Positions 16,898 to 24,003 of a stretch of DNA of 64,000 nt are shown piece after piece. Location: assembly GCF_038446955.1 (NCBI RefSeq), contig NZ_CP151803.1, forward strand, positions 3,534,001-3,598,000, in the 5' to 3' direction. The notes beneath the pieces are model-generated. The model was not told the origin of the DNA. It worked only from the letters and a program-made list of their open reading frames with translations, and did not search any database. A program made the translations under genes and the position numbers. The stretch is from Pedobacter sp. FW305-3-2-15-E-R2A2 (lineage in GTDB: Bacteria > Bacteroidota > Bacteroidia > Sphingobacteriales > Sphingobacteriaceae). The first letter of the stretch is position 1. Every line of letters begins with the position of its first letter.

Positions 16898-17333
16898 TGT
16901 ATCGCAGATTGAATTGACATATAGGCCTAAATTGAAAGCATCCGAACGACCGGTCATAAAATGTATGGAGGATGTGTATGGAATTTTTATGCAATGCTGG
17001 GATAAGGGTAAAATTGACCTGATCGAAGAGTTCAAAATGATCCTGTTGGATAAGGGGAGTGCGGTCCTTGGAGTCATAAACATTTCTAGTGGTGGCATGG
17101 ACTCAGTGATTGCTGATCATAAAGCGATCGTTACTGCGGCCATATTAGGCAAAGCGAGTGGGATTATTCTAGCCCACAATCACCCCAGCGCAAGATTGTT
17201 TCCAAGCGAGCGGGATATTGCATTAACAAAGACCATAAAAGGAGCAGCAGCTTCCCTGGATATTGCGGTAGTGGACCATTTGATTGTGACCCAAAGCGGT
17301 TATTACAGTTTTGCCAATAAAGGCCTGTTATAA
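16878..17333 (+). CDS. RadC-like JAB/MPN metalloprotease-fold protein
   Basis: From ATG 16878 this encodes 151 aa. It contains the RadC-family JAMM signature: HNHPSARLFPSERD supplies His-X-His and the Asp metal ligands, and a glutamate upstream in IEEFKMILLD is the probable fourth residue. The sequence A-R-L replaces the more common SGxx after HPS. The N-terminal helix-hairpin-helix part of long RadC proteins is absent, so this is the short mobile-element form often found in integrative elements and phage defence regions. The open frame extends upstream to 16794, but that part overlaps the previous gene and does not look native. Molecular function of RadC-like proteins is not settled. Confidence 0.85.
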   Translation: MKKNLYNVSQIELTYRPKLKASERPVIKCMEDVYGIFMQCWDKGKIDLIEEFKMILLDKGSAVLGVINISSGGMDSVIADHKAIVTAAILGKASGIILAHNHPSARLFPSERDIALTKTIKGAAASLDIAVVDHLIVTQSGYYSFANKGLL

Positions 17334-17359
17334 AGAGCTGCAGTTATTCAATAGTGACC

Positions 17360-17590
17360 TCATTTATTACGGAGTTGTTCCGCCAAACCGATTAGAAGTC
17401 CATCCTTTCCCAGGATATAGCAGCGTTTATACGAGTTCTCGTACTGAACCACTTCGCCAACGAGCTGGGCACCATACTTAATGAGTCTGGATGCCAGCTC
17501 GTCAATATCCTCAACCGTGAACAGCATTCGCCGGCCCCCACATCATTAACAAATTGAGGAGGAACCAGTTTTTCGGGAATAGATTAAAAG
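17360..17590 (-). pseudogene. Remnant of a glyoxalase/VOC-family protein
   Basis: The minus strand carries the C-terminal half of a VOC-family (glyoxalase/bleomycin-resistance type) protein. It reads MLFTVEDIDELASRL, then GAQLVGEVVQYENSY, ILGKDG and a final LAEQL before the TGA at 17360-17362. About 57 codons are in frame, against some 120-150 in intact relatives. Upstream residues (EKLVPPQFVND) are in a different frame, and no start is available. The gene is truncated and frameshifted, a sign of past rearrangement in this region. Confidence 0.7.
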
Positions 17591-17650
17591 ATCAAATCTC
17601 TTTGAATAGTATGGTAAAAAATGCAATTTGGCCGTTTAAATTGCGACAGA

Positions 17651-18283
17651 ATGATTAGAAAAGTTACCAGTGGGCCTATCAGAGATAAAGAACGAACTAA
17701 ACTGAAACTCTTAAGTGCTGTAGGCAGCATTTTAAAAAAAGACGGTTTTACAGGTTTGAATGTTAGCAATGTGGCAAAAAAAGCCAATGTACACAGGAAA
17801 CTGATCTATGATTATTTTGGAGGAATGGAAAATCTGGTGAAGGACTATTTGAACGGTAAGGATTACTTTAAAGTCAGCCTGGATCAGATCGATGAAATTA
17901 TGGAATCAAGTAAGACGGATTTCGGCAGGCAAATGGCCTATACGCTTTTAGAAAATCAGTTCGATGCGCTAATGGAGAACGAAGAAATGCGTAGAATAAT
18001 TAACTGGGGACTAAGTGAGAATCTCAAACCACTGGTAGAATTAAATCAGGAGCGCGAACGGTTGGGGGAATTGTTTTTTAGCCAAATTACAGATGATTAT
18101 TTTAAAGATAAGGACAAAAACTTTAGGGCTATAGAAGGTATTTTGGTGGGAGGTATCTATTACATGACCCTTCAGGCAAAGATGAGCGGAGAAACAATGT
18201 GTGGCATTGATATCAATACGACTGAAGGCAAGTCTGAAATGAAGAAAGCCATAAAGCAAATTGTAGAATGGGCTTACTCGTAA
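17651..18283 (+). CDS. TetR/AcrR-family transcriptional regulator
   Basis: From ATG 17651 this gives 210 aa; an in-frame ATG at 17621 would add ten residues. The N-terminal TetR DNA-binding domain is clear: a first helix with LLSAVGSILKKDG, then the helix-turn-helix LNVSNVAKKANVHRKLIYDYF and the following Gly-Met-Glu-Asn-Leu. The C-terminal part is all-helical and divergent, as expected for the ligand-binding domain, so the effector is unknown. It has no obvious partner gene; the nearest on one side is the VOC remnant, which may once have been its divergent target. Downstream is an AT-rich region with a weak hairpin. Confidence 0.88.
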   Translation: MIRKVTSGPIRDKERTKLKLLSAVGSILKKDGFTGLNVSNVAKKANVHRKLIYDYFGGMENLVKDYLNGKDYFKVSLDQIDEIMESSKTDFGRQMAYTLLENQFDALMENEEMRRIINWGLSENLKPLVELNQERERLGELFFSQITDDYFKDKDKNFRAIEGILVGGIYYMTLQAKMSGETMCGIDINTTEGKSEMKKAIKQIVEWAYS

Positions 18284-18649
18284 AAAGAAAATACATAGAT
18301 CGTATTCAGAAATATTTACTATAAAAATAGCGATATTAAATAATATTTATTTTTTATTAAATAAATATTTAATTATATTTATACTGTGTTCGTGCTTGAT
18401 ATGCAGCCTAACACTAATGTATCCTTATTGTAATGCTGTTTCACTATTAAACTTGATCTGAACAGAATTTAAGGAGAGATTAAAATCAAAGGAGGGGAAA
18501 ATAATTCACACACAAATTAACCTTAAAATTAAATCCCATGATGAAGTACCTAAATCCGAAGTAAGAACTCTGTTGCTTAATCTAGCATCTTTTGCAAATC
18601 ATTCCTATTTATTAACTGCGGGCCATAATCCTATAGCCAGGGAAATCCC
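18284..18649. other. AT-rich intergenic region after the TetR gene
   Basis: The first part is very AT-rich and contains an inverted repeat (AATATTTATT at 18342-18351 and its complement at 18360-18369) that could end tetR transcription. The repeat block related to 16107-16124 lies at about 18449-18465. From 18504 the sequence is open and may encode a small peptide, listed separately. Confidence 0.5.
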
Positions 18650-18671
18650 ATGTCGAAACTTGGCCTATTAA
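18504..18671 (+). CDS. Possible 55-aa ORF with strong SD but no ATG
   Basis: An open frame running to TAA at 18669-18671 reads as plausible protein (segments such as SHDEVPKSEVRTLLLNLASF and LLTAGHNPIAREIP). A strong Shine-Dalgarno GGAGGGG at 18491-18497 precedes it, but the codon at normal spacing is ATT (18504); no ATG, GTG or TTG lies near the beginning. Its stop overlaps the next gene by 22 nt, which would suit coupled translation. It may use a rare start, have lost its start, or be non-coding. Confidence 0.3.
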   Translation: MHTQINLKIKSHDEVPKSEVRTLLLNLASFANHSYLLTAGHNPIAREIPCRNLAY

Positions 18672-18925
18672 ACCATTTTGCTATGAAAAAGACAATCAGA
18701 ATTAAATTAATTCTTGTAAAAAAGCTTAAATCAAAGAAAACAAAAAAAACATCAAAGAGTGCTCCGGAAGAAGAAGGCGAGTGGCTTGACAGCTTTCAGG
18801 TGATGAAATTTTTGAACATTCAGCGGACTGCCTTTTTCGCACAGGCAGGAGAGGGAAATTGGATCGTACAGAAGAGAGGTAAACGAAACTTTTACCTTAA
18901 ATCATCCCTTATAAAAAATCAGTAA
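18650..18925 (+). CDS. Small helix-turn-helix (excisionase-like) protein
   Basis: This encodes 91 aa from ATG 18650, or 80 aa from ATG 18683. A Lys-rich N-terminal half (KKLKSKKTKK) is followed by a compact winged-helix segment: EWLDSFQVMKFLNIQRTAFF, then a hairpin with VQKRGKRNFYLKSSL. This resembles the HTH_17/excisionase fold, in which a short tyrosine/arginine-rich wing follows the recognition helix. Such proteins act as small DNA-binding regulators or recombination directionality factors. An intrinsic terminator follows at once, so it ends its own transcription unit upstream of the DUF6266/lysis-like cluster and could regulate it. Assignment by fold pattern only. Confidence 0.6.
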   Translation: MSKLGLLNHFAMKKTIRIKLILVKKLKSKKTKKTSKSAPEEEGEWLDSFQVMKFLNIQRTAFFAQAGEGNWIVQKRGKRNFYLKSSLIKNQ

Positions 18926-18950
18926 TTTCATTTGAAATAAAATAATTGCT

Positions 18951-18981
18951 ATGCTTGTGTTACTCAGCACAAGCATTTTTT
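18951..18981 (+). terminator. Intrinsic terminator after the HTH gene
   Basis: A perfect 9-bp stem (ATGCTTGTG at 18951-18959 and CACAAGCAT at 18968-18976) has an 8-nt loop and is followed directly by a T run to 18981. This is a canonical Rho-independent terminator. Confidence 0.85.
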
Positions 18982-19079
18982 ATGCTTAAAAACCAGTGCG
19001 GAACAGTACAGATTAGTCCGAATGAATACGAAGTAGTCCTATTGAATTCGGAGGATTAGGTTGTTGAAATATTGATCCA

Positions 19080-19087
19080 TACGTTTG
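19080..19087 (+). promoter_or_regulatory. Putative -7 element before the DUF6266/lysis-like cluster
   Basis: TACGTTTG matches TAnnTTTG; a TTG lies at 19061-19063 with a shorter spacer (16 bp) than usual. The predicted leader of about 90 nt contains short inverted repeats (TTCCG/CGGAA, GCTTGCAAGC) before the ATG at 19185. Confidence 0.4.
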
Positions 19088-19184
19088 AATCGTAATGTTT
19101 AAGCGGCTTCCGAGGTACCCGGAAAACGCAGCTTGCAAGCGACTTACGAATCAACTGATTAATTTATTTTAAAAACTTAAGACA

Positions 19185-19832
19185 ATGGGATTTTTAGAAG
19201 CAGGTCCATTCTACCACCTCACAGGAAAAGTAGGAAATAACGTTGGCCGTCGTGTCAAAAACAAAAATGTATTTTCAATGAAGCCAGGGAAATCATCGAA
19301 GCCCGCTACAAAAGGGCAGGTTAATCAACGTGCCGGCTTTGGACTGATTATGAAGCAAGTGAGTCTCTTTAGCGGGGCAATTGCGCTTGGATTCAGAGAC
19401 AACAAGGAAAATGTTGCTCCTGGAAATGCAGCAGTCAGCTACAACCTTAAACATGGGCTTAAAGGAACAGCGCCAAATTACAGCATCGACTACGAGAATT
19501 TTTCAGTAGGTAAGGGCAAGTTAACTTCTGTCCAGAAAACGACTGTAGTTGGTGTAGCCGGAGAAACAGCTACACTGGATATCTCATGGCAGTTAATCGT
19601 TGGCTATGGCATAAGTAATAACACCGATTTAGTGAAGGTCTATATCCATACACCGGAGATAGAACACGTCATCACCAATGCGGTAGTTACCTTACGCTCG
19701 GCTTTAACACTTAGGATGGTGGTTCCATTTGACTTTATCGGTCTGCCACTTCATTGTTATATCATGATCGTCAGTGCTGATGAAAAAATGGTTTCAGATT
19801 CCAAATATTGTGGAAGCGTTACCTTAACCTAA
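19185..19832 (+). CDS. DUF6266 family protein
   Basis: This 215-aa protein is a minimal DUF6266 member. It opens with EAGPFYHLTGKVGNNVGRR, then KNKNVFSMKPGKSSKPATKG, the family's most conserved stretch, followed by the NAAVSYNLKHGLKG segment and SIDYENFSVGKG. The rest alternates beta-like strands, with a probable Ig-like or jelly-roll fold. There is no signal peptide, lipobox or membrane segment, so it is made in the cytoplasm. It is flanked by a promoter-like element upstream and a hairpin downstream, then by a holin/endolysin/spanin-like trio and another DUF6266 gene. The context suggests it could be cargo or structural component of that cassette. Biochemical function unknown. Confidence 0.8.
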   Translation: MGFLEAGPFYHLTGKVGNNVGRRVKNKNVFSMKPGKSSKPATKGQVNQRAGFGLIMKQVSLFSGAIALGFRDNKENVAPGNAAVSYNLKHGLKGTAPNYSIDYENFSVGKGKLTSVQKTTVVGVAGETATLDISWQLIVGYGISNNTDLVKVYIHTPEIEHVITNAVVTLRSALTLRMVVPFDFIGLPLHCYIMIVSADEKMVSDSKYCGSVTLT

Positions 19833-19840
19833 TCAACCGG

Positions 19841-19871
19841 TCACCCGCTGTTCCGCAAGGACGGCGGGTGA
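19841..19871 (+). terminator. Hairpin after the DUF6266 gene
   Basis: TCACCCGC (19841-19848) pairs with GCGGGTGA (19864-19871) around a 15-nt loop, followed by ATTATTCCTTTCT. The downstream T content is moderate. The next gene begins 29 bp later, so it may allow partial read-through into the lysis-like genes. Confidence 0.6.
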
Positions 19872-19900
19872 TTATTCCTTTCTATTAATAGAATTTTGTT

Positions 19901-20272
19901 ATGAAAAATATAGGTATAAAAAAGCCTCATATGATGACGGCTTATGCGTTAGAAATTGGTTTTTTATTATTAGTGATGGTGCTTTTGTGGCCATTGGGGC
20001 AACATTTGATCATAAGTGCGGATGTAACTGCCGGATATATTGACCCTGGAATCTGGCTCCTGGTCTTGCTGAGTCTGATCTCCTTTCTGCTGATTGCAGG
20101 GCTAAGCTTTTGGTTACTGCAAAGGTTATGGCTGGGATTGGGCTTGCCGGTAATAGAAGTGATGGTTTTACAATTTAAAACTTTGGACTCATGGAAACAA
20201 TTAAGCTTTTATTGGGCATCATTTGTATCCCTGTTATTTGCAGCAGTGGGATGCCTGATCGCCGTCTGTTAA
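19901..20272 (+). CDS. Small three-TM membrane protein, holin-like
   Basis: This 123-aa protein has three predicted hydrophobic spans: about 12-34 (includes LEIGFLLLVMVLLWPLG), 50-74 (IWLLVLLSLISFLLIAG) and 101-122 (FYWASFVSLLFAAVGCLIAV). I find no enzymatic motif. Size, three-span topology and position just before a peptidoglycan hydrolase are those of class I holins, which open the inner membrane. The next gene begins within it, 82 nt before its stop, a tight overlap common in phage lysis cassettes. Holins share little sequence, so the role is inferred from topology and context; a membrane anchor or immunity role for the hydrolase is the alternative. Confidence 0.6.
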   Translation: MKNIGIKKPHMMTAYALEIGFLLLVMVLLWPLGQHLIISADVTAGYIDPGIWLLVLLSLISFLLIAGLSFWLLQRLWLGLGLPVIEVMVLQFKTLDSWKQLSFYWASFVSLLFAAVGCLIAVC

Positions 20273-20742
20273 GCGATCCGATTGCAGAGGAAAAAATCAG
20301 AACCCGGGTGCTTGCAATTGCGGAAAAGGAACTTGGTGTCAGAGAAAAAACCGGAAAAAATGATGGAGAAAGGGTGGAGCGTTATCTAAAATATATAGGC
20401 TTACCAAAAGGCCATGCCTGGTGTGGAGCATATACAAGTTGGGTATACGGACAGGTAGGTCTTTCTAAACCCAGGACGGGTTGGACACCAGCGCTCTTTC
20501 CGGCAAACCGGCTCGTCAAAAAGCCAAAGCCTGCAGATCTTTTTGGAATCTATTTTCCATCATTGAAGCGGGTTGCACATGCCGGATTTGTGCGAAGCAT
20601 CAAGTCAGACTGGGTACTGACTACGGAAGGCAACACCAATATAGAAGGGGGCAGAGAAGGCGATGGGGTTTATAAAAAGCGCAGACATCTGCGCACCATC
20701 GCCAAATTTGCAAACTGGATAGGGAAGGAGAACAAACCATGA
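20191..20742 (+). CDS. CHAP-domain peptidoglycan hydrolase (endolysin-like)
   Basis: This 183-aa protein is a CHAP/NlpC-type amidase or endopeptidase. The catalytic Cys is in HAWCGAYTSWVY, the His in RVAHAGFV, and a polar residue follows in TTEGNTN. The N-terminus has a hydrophobic stretch (LLLGIICIPVICSSG) that could be a signal or lipoprotein sequence if translation starts at 20191; an in-frame ATG at 20251 would give a cytoplasmic form that relies on a holin. ELGVREKTGKNDG near the start is typical of this family. It overlaps the holin-like gene by 82 nt and the following lipoprotein gene by 4 nt (ATGA). It would cleave peptide or amide bonds of peptidoglycan. Confidence 0.82.
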   Translation: METIKLLLGIICIPVICSSGMPDRRLLSDPIAEEKIRTRVLAIAEKELGVREKTGKNDGERVERYLKYIGLPKGHAWCGAYTSWVYGQVGLSKPRTGWTPALFPANRLVKKPKPADLFGIYFPSLKRVAHAGFVRSIKSDWVLTTEGNTNIEGGREGDGVYKKRRHLRTIAKFANWIGKENKP

Positions 20743-21230
20743 AGAGGTATAGTTTATTTTTAATTCTCTGTCAGCTGTTCTTATCGGCTTGTGGGATGCT
20801 TCATAAAACAACAAAGAACAGTTCTGTTTCTACTTTAAAAAACAAGGAAGAAATTGAGGTTAATGATCAGTCAACATACCTGCATCAGGAGGAGAGCGGA
20901 TCTTTAACGATCAGAAATGATTCTTCAGACGCCTTTTCACAGATAGAAATCTGGCCAAAAGGAAGGTTTGACTTTTCTACAGAAAAAGGATTCTCCGGAC
21001 AGGCAGAAAAAGTATTGATCCATAAAAAGAAAAAATCCGGCAGGAAAAGCATCGAGAAAAAGGCAGAGACAACATTGCAAACCAAGATTTCCGATCGGTC
21101 ACAATCTCAAATGAAAACAAAGGACTTTGTTCAGAAAGACCTAGAAAAGAAAAGCGCTCCTGTTTCTGCCTGGTACTGGCTTCTGATCCTGATTCCCCTG
21201 GTTTTCCTTTGGTATCGTTTAAAACATTAA
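20739..21230 (+). CDS. Lipoprotein with C-terminal TM: unimolecular-spanin topology
   Basis: This 163-aa protein begins with a lipoprotein signal (Leu-Ser-Ala-Cys, Cys18). A charged, Lys- and Ser-rich middle follows with no known domain. It ends in a hydrophobic segment at about 145-159 (WYWLLILIPLVFLWY) with a short basic tail. An outer-membrane lipid anchor at one end and an inner-membrane span at the other is the design of u-spanins such as phage T1 gp11, which fuse the two membranes in the last step of lysis. Its start overlaps the CHAP gene stop (ATGA), the usual position of spanin genes. The middle is rather longer than in T1 gp11. The family is not recognised by sequence; role inferred from topology and context. 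Confidence 0.6.
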   Translation: MKRYSLFLILCQLFLSACGMLHKTTKNSSVSTLKNKEEIEVNDQSTYLHQEESGSLTIRNDSSDAFSQIEIWPKGRFDFSTEKGFSGQAEKVLIHKKKKSGRKSIEKKAETTLQTKISDRSQSQMKTKDFVQKDLEKKSAPVSAWYWLLILIPLVFLWYRLKH

Positions 21231-21260
21231 TCATTTATTCATCCTTAAATTTTTAAAAAC

Positions 21261-22115
21261 ATGGCTATTCTAAGAGGTGGTCTTTTCGGAAATCTTTCCG
21301 GAAAGATCGGAGGACTGGTATTCTCCACAAGAAACAATCAGACCGAGGTAAGAGAACTTCCTAAAAAGTACGAAGGACCGGTAACACAGACAAGTTTAAA
21401 CCTTAGGGCAAAATGGAAACTGCTAATGGAATTTTTAATGCTGTTTATCCCTTTTATACGGATCGGATATCCTAAGCAGCCCAAACAACGCATGACCGCA
21501 TTTAATCTCGCCATTTCGGAAAACTATCGTAACATCATCAAGGGAGAATATCCAAATCTGGAAATTGATTATTCTAAAGTAAGCCTCAGCAAAGGACGTC
21601 TGGATGGGCTGAGTAGTTTGAAAACAGATCAGATTGATGGTCAGACGTTTGACTTAAAATGGAGTAGCAGCGTAAAATGGTATCAGTATCCGACCACTGA
21701 TGCTTGTGACCGTATTTACTGTATCCTTTATGATCCCATCGATAAACTCGCTGTTGAAGTCTCCGGGGATGCCATGAGAAGCGACACTCATTTCCTATTC
21801 TCCCTGCCTGATGATATGGCAGGAAAGAAAATCCATATGTATGTGTTTCTGCATTCTGCTGCAAAAAGGGTGGTATCCCAAACACAGTACCAATGTTTGG
21901 ATTTACGGGAACCAGAGTCGGCTGAGAAATTCAGGAATTTAAAAACCTGCTGTAATGCCATCGTTTGTAGCGCTGTAGAAACTAAAAAGGAAGATTTGAG
22001 GAATGTTACAAAGCATCTGGTGATTCCAAAAGCTGTTGTCCTGAAAAAGAAGTCAGGGACGATAAGGAAAGTGGTTCGTGGTATTCGGAAATCGATACGC
22101 CAAAAGCGACCTTAA
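21261..22115 (+). CDS. DUF6266 family protein with basic C-terminal extension
   Basis: This 284-aa protein opens with the most typical DUF6266 start, AILRGGLFGNLSGKIGGLVF, and keeps the later landmarks (LNLRAKWKLLMEFL, FNLAISENYRNI, LEIDYSKVSLSKG). Residues to about 210 form the family domain. The last 70 residues are a separate, strongly basic extension (VVLKKKSGTIRKVVRGIRKS and a final RQKRP) that could bind nucleic acid or lipid. No signal peptide is visible. It begins 30 bp after the spanin-like gene and is followed by a strong terminator, so it closes the cassette. Comparison with the GNAT-fused relative at 14856 shows that DUF6266 carries variable C-terminal modules. Confidence 0.8.
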   Translation: MAILRGGLFGNLSGKIGGLVFSTRNNQTEVRELPKKYEGPVTQTSLNLRAKWKLLMEFLMLFIPFIRIGYPKQPKQRMTAFNLAISENYRNIIKGEYPNLEIDYSKVSLSKGRLDGLSSLKTDQIDGQTFDLKWSSSVKWYQYPTTDACDRIYCILYDPIDKLAVEVSGDAMRSDTHFLFSLPDDMAGKKIHMYVFLHSAAKRVVSQTQYQCLDLREPESAEKFRNLKTCCNAIVCSAVETKKEDLRNVTKHLVIPKAVVLKKKSGTIRKVVRGIRKSIRQKRP

Positions 22116-22125
22116 CTTTCTGTTT

Positions 22126-22160
22126 ACAGGGATACAGCTTAAAACTGTATCCCTGTATTT
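22126..22160 (+). terminator. Intrinsic terminator of the DUF6266/lysis-like operon
   Basis: A perfect 12-bp stem (ACAGGGATACAG at 22126-22137 and its complement at 22145-22156) with a 7-nt loop is followed by ATTTT. It follows the last DUF6266 gene by 10 bp. Confidence 0.85.
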
Positions 22161-22472
22161 TAAATATCCATTATGCCCCATTTATCGTCCTTTTTAAATA
22201 CAAATCCCTGCTTATCTGCTATGATATGATCGTACGTTACCGGGAATATATTTTTTCCGGAAGTATCGAAGAGCCCATATTTTTCGTCATTGATAGCGAC
22301 CAGGTATGACAGATTTCCTTCCCGAAACACCCGGCCTTATGTTTTCATGGGTTGGCGGGACCAGGATGGTACCATTGGTATAAGCAATTCCCCATTTGCC
22401 GTTCTGTTCAATCATCAATAGGTTGTCTCTGAGGTTACAGCCCTCACAATCCTTAATCTGAGTGTAGAACAT
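22160..22472 (-). pseudogene. Frameshifted WG-repeat protein remnant
   Basis: From ATG 22472 (minus) the frame reads a WG repeat (GKWGIAYTNGTILVPPTHENI). It is then shifted by one extra base near 22325-22335. The correct frame continues as REGNLSYLVAINDEKYGLFD, a second repeat, and ends KKDDKWGIMDI before TAA at 22160-22162. Corrected length would be about 103 aa, shorter than most WG-repeat proteins. It may be a fragment of a larger one. The lesion could be a sequencing error. Confidence 0.65.
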
Positions 22473-22577
22473 ATATGCGTATTTACTCAGTTGAATTGAT
22501 GGGGGCTTTGAGATAAATTTACAGCCTGAGCTTTTTTTAAAGCCACCTGATACAACAGGTCAATCCAACAAAACAAA

Positions 22578-23111
22578 TTGAAAAATTATCCTACAAAAGT
22601 AAGTATCGCTGCGCTAGATAAAGAGGTTAAAATCAAGTCATTTGCTCAGTTTTCATCGGTTACCCAAAACGACGAATTAATCGCCTTTGCTCAAAAAGCA
22701 AATTTTTCATGGCCGGTGATCATCATGGGTGCACTCTCTGTTATCTTCTATTTCGTTGACGGCAGCATGTTAGCTCTTTTTTCATTTAACATGTTCTTGC
22801 TGTTGCTGATCTTTATTTGGAACTATAAGTATAATTTCCTCAAAAAACCATTGTTACGAATCAGCAAAGCCGGCATTACCTACAGGAACTCTTGTTATGC
22901 CTGGGAAAACATACAAGGTTTGGTTTGTGCAGAAGAGTTTGATGAAGACCGAAGGTTATTCAATTCCATCTATATCAAGCTAAACTATAACGATTCTTTA
23001 AAAAAAATAGACATCAGCGGACTATCTAAACCTGCTGAAGAAATTATCCATTACATCAACTCATTCCAGGGAAGCCAGGAACAGGAGGGAACTAAAGAAC
23101 TAAAATTCTAA
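22578..23111 (+). CDS. Two-TM membrane protein with PH-like C-terminal domain, unknown
   Basis: The frame starts at TTG 22578 and gives 177 aa; no ATG lies nearby upstream, and the first downstream ATG would cut into the membrane region, so TTG is favoured. Residues about 44-60 (WPVIIMGALSVIFYFVD) and 63-82 (MLALFSFNMFLLLLIFIW) form a membrane hairpin. The part after it (LLRISKAGITYRNSCYAWENIQGL, then IYIKLNY and a helix IHYINSFQ) has the pattern of the bacterial PH-like (YcxB/YdbT type) domain on the cytoplasmic side. No function is known. It converges with the metallopeptidase gene, 3 bp away. Confidence 0.65.
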   Translation: MKNYPTKVSIAALDKEVKIKSFAQFSSVTQNDELIAFAQKANFSWPVIIMGALSVIFYFVDGSMLALFSFNMFLLLLIFIWNYKYNFLKKPLLRISKAGITYRNSCYAWENIQGLVCAEEFDEDRRLFNSIYIKLNYNDSLKKIDISGLSKPAEEIIHYINSFQGSQEQEGTKELKF

Positions 23112-23114
23112 ATA

Positions 23115-23813
23115 TCAGGACCTGTCGCGGCTATTGAAAAACAGCAGCAGGTAATACAATAACGTGGCGACTGAGCTAATCGCGGCCACAACGTAAGTTC
23201 TTGCGGCCCATTTTAAGGCATCAGCAGCTTTATCATGTTCATAACGGGTAGTGATGTGGTTGTTCTCCAGCCATTTCAACGCGCGGTCACTGGCATCGTA
23301 TTCTACAGGCAGTGTAATGATTGTGAACAAGGTGCTCACTGCAAACAAACAGATGCCGGCAAGCAGGATTGTAGGATTTGACCTGCCGAACAGAAATCCC
23401 AGACCAGCCAGGATCACCCATTGGGAAAGCTGTGTACTGACATTGACTAAAGGGACAATCTTGCTGCGAAAACTGAGCATGGAATAGGCCCTGGCATGCT
23501 GAACTGCATGTCCGCATTCATGCGCTGCTACAGCGGCGGCGGCAATACTGCGTCCTTCAAAGACATCCGGACTCAGGTTTACTGTTTTGTCCTCCGGGTT
23601 GTAGTGGTCGCTTAAATGGCCTGGCACGGAGATGACCTGTACATCATAAATGTTGTGGTCAGCGAGCATCCGCAACGCAATCTCTTTGCCGCTCATTCCA
23701 TTGGTAAGGCCGATTTCACTGTATTCTTTAAATTTACTTTTTAATCGTCCGCTGACGATTAGTCCTATCACAAACATCACACCTGCGATAAGGTAATATC
23801 CCATTAGTCCCAT
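23115..23813 (-). CDS. Neutral zinc metallopeptidase, YugP/Zn_peptidase_2 family
   Basis: This 232-aa membrane protease has the zinc-binding motif HECGH at 98-102, followed by AVQHARAYS as in the YugP family. An N-terminal membrane span (YYLIAGVMFVIGLIVSG) and three later spans are visible (WVILAGLGFLFG, ILLAGICLFAVSTLFTIITL, and a C-terminal one with ISSVATLLYYLLLFF). LPVEYDASDRALKWLE between the later spans is a further family hallmark. Length is normal for the family. The physiological substrate is not known. It is monocistronic and converges with the preceding membrane-protein gene. Confidence 0.9.
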   Translation of the reverse strand: MGLMGYYLIAGVMFVIGLIVSGRLKSKFKEYSEIGLTNGMSGKEIALRMLADHNIYDVQVISVPGHLSDHYNPEDKTVNLSPDVFEGRSIAAAAVAAHECGHAVQHARAYSMLSFRSKIVPLVNVSTQLSQWVILAGLGFLFGRSNPTILLAGICLFAVSTLFTIITLPVEYDASDRALKWLENNHITTRYEHDKAADALKWAARTYVVAAISSVATLLYYLLLFFNSRDRS

Positions 23814-23957
23814 TTGTTTAACACATTTTTAAGTAATAACAATCTGAACTCGATTTGGTTCGGGATTTAAGATCTTCTGGCAGAGGAATCTATAAGATCA
23901 GGGGTATAGGAGCAGAGTGGTAGATATGTTAATTAGATTAATTATAAATAATACTAT

Positions 23958-23965
23958 TATATTTG
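23958..23965 (+). promoter_or_regulatory. Putative -7 element of the TonB-dependent receptor gene
   Basis: TATATTTG at 23958-23965 lies 38 bp before the ATG at 24004 within an AT-rich stretch. No clear -33 TTG is seen at the standard distance. Confidence 0.4.
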
Positions 23966-24003
23966 CCGCTGTATTTTTTACACCAACTCATATTACAATA
24001 TAG

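Noticed and set aside
14856..23111. Intact prophage
   Set aside because: There are lysis-like genes and a RadC-like gene but no terminase, portal, capsid, tail or replication genes, and the integrase nearby is a remnant.
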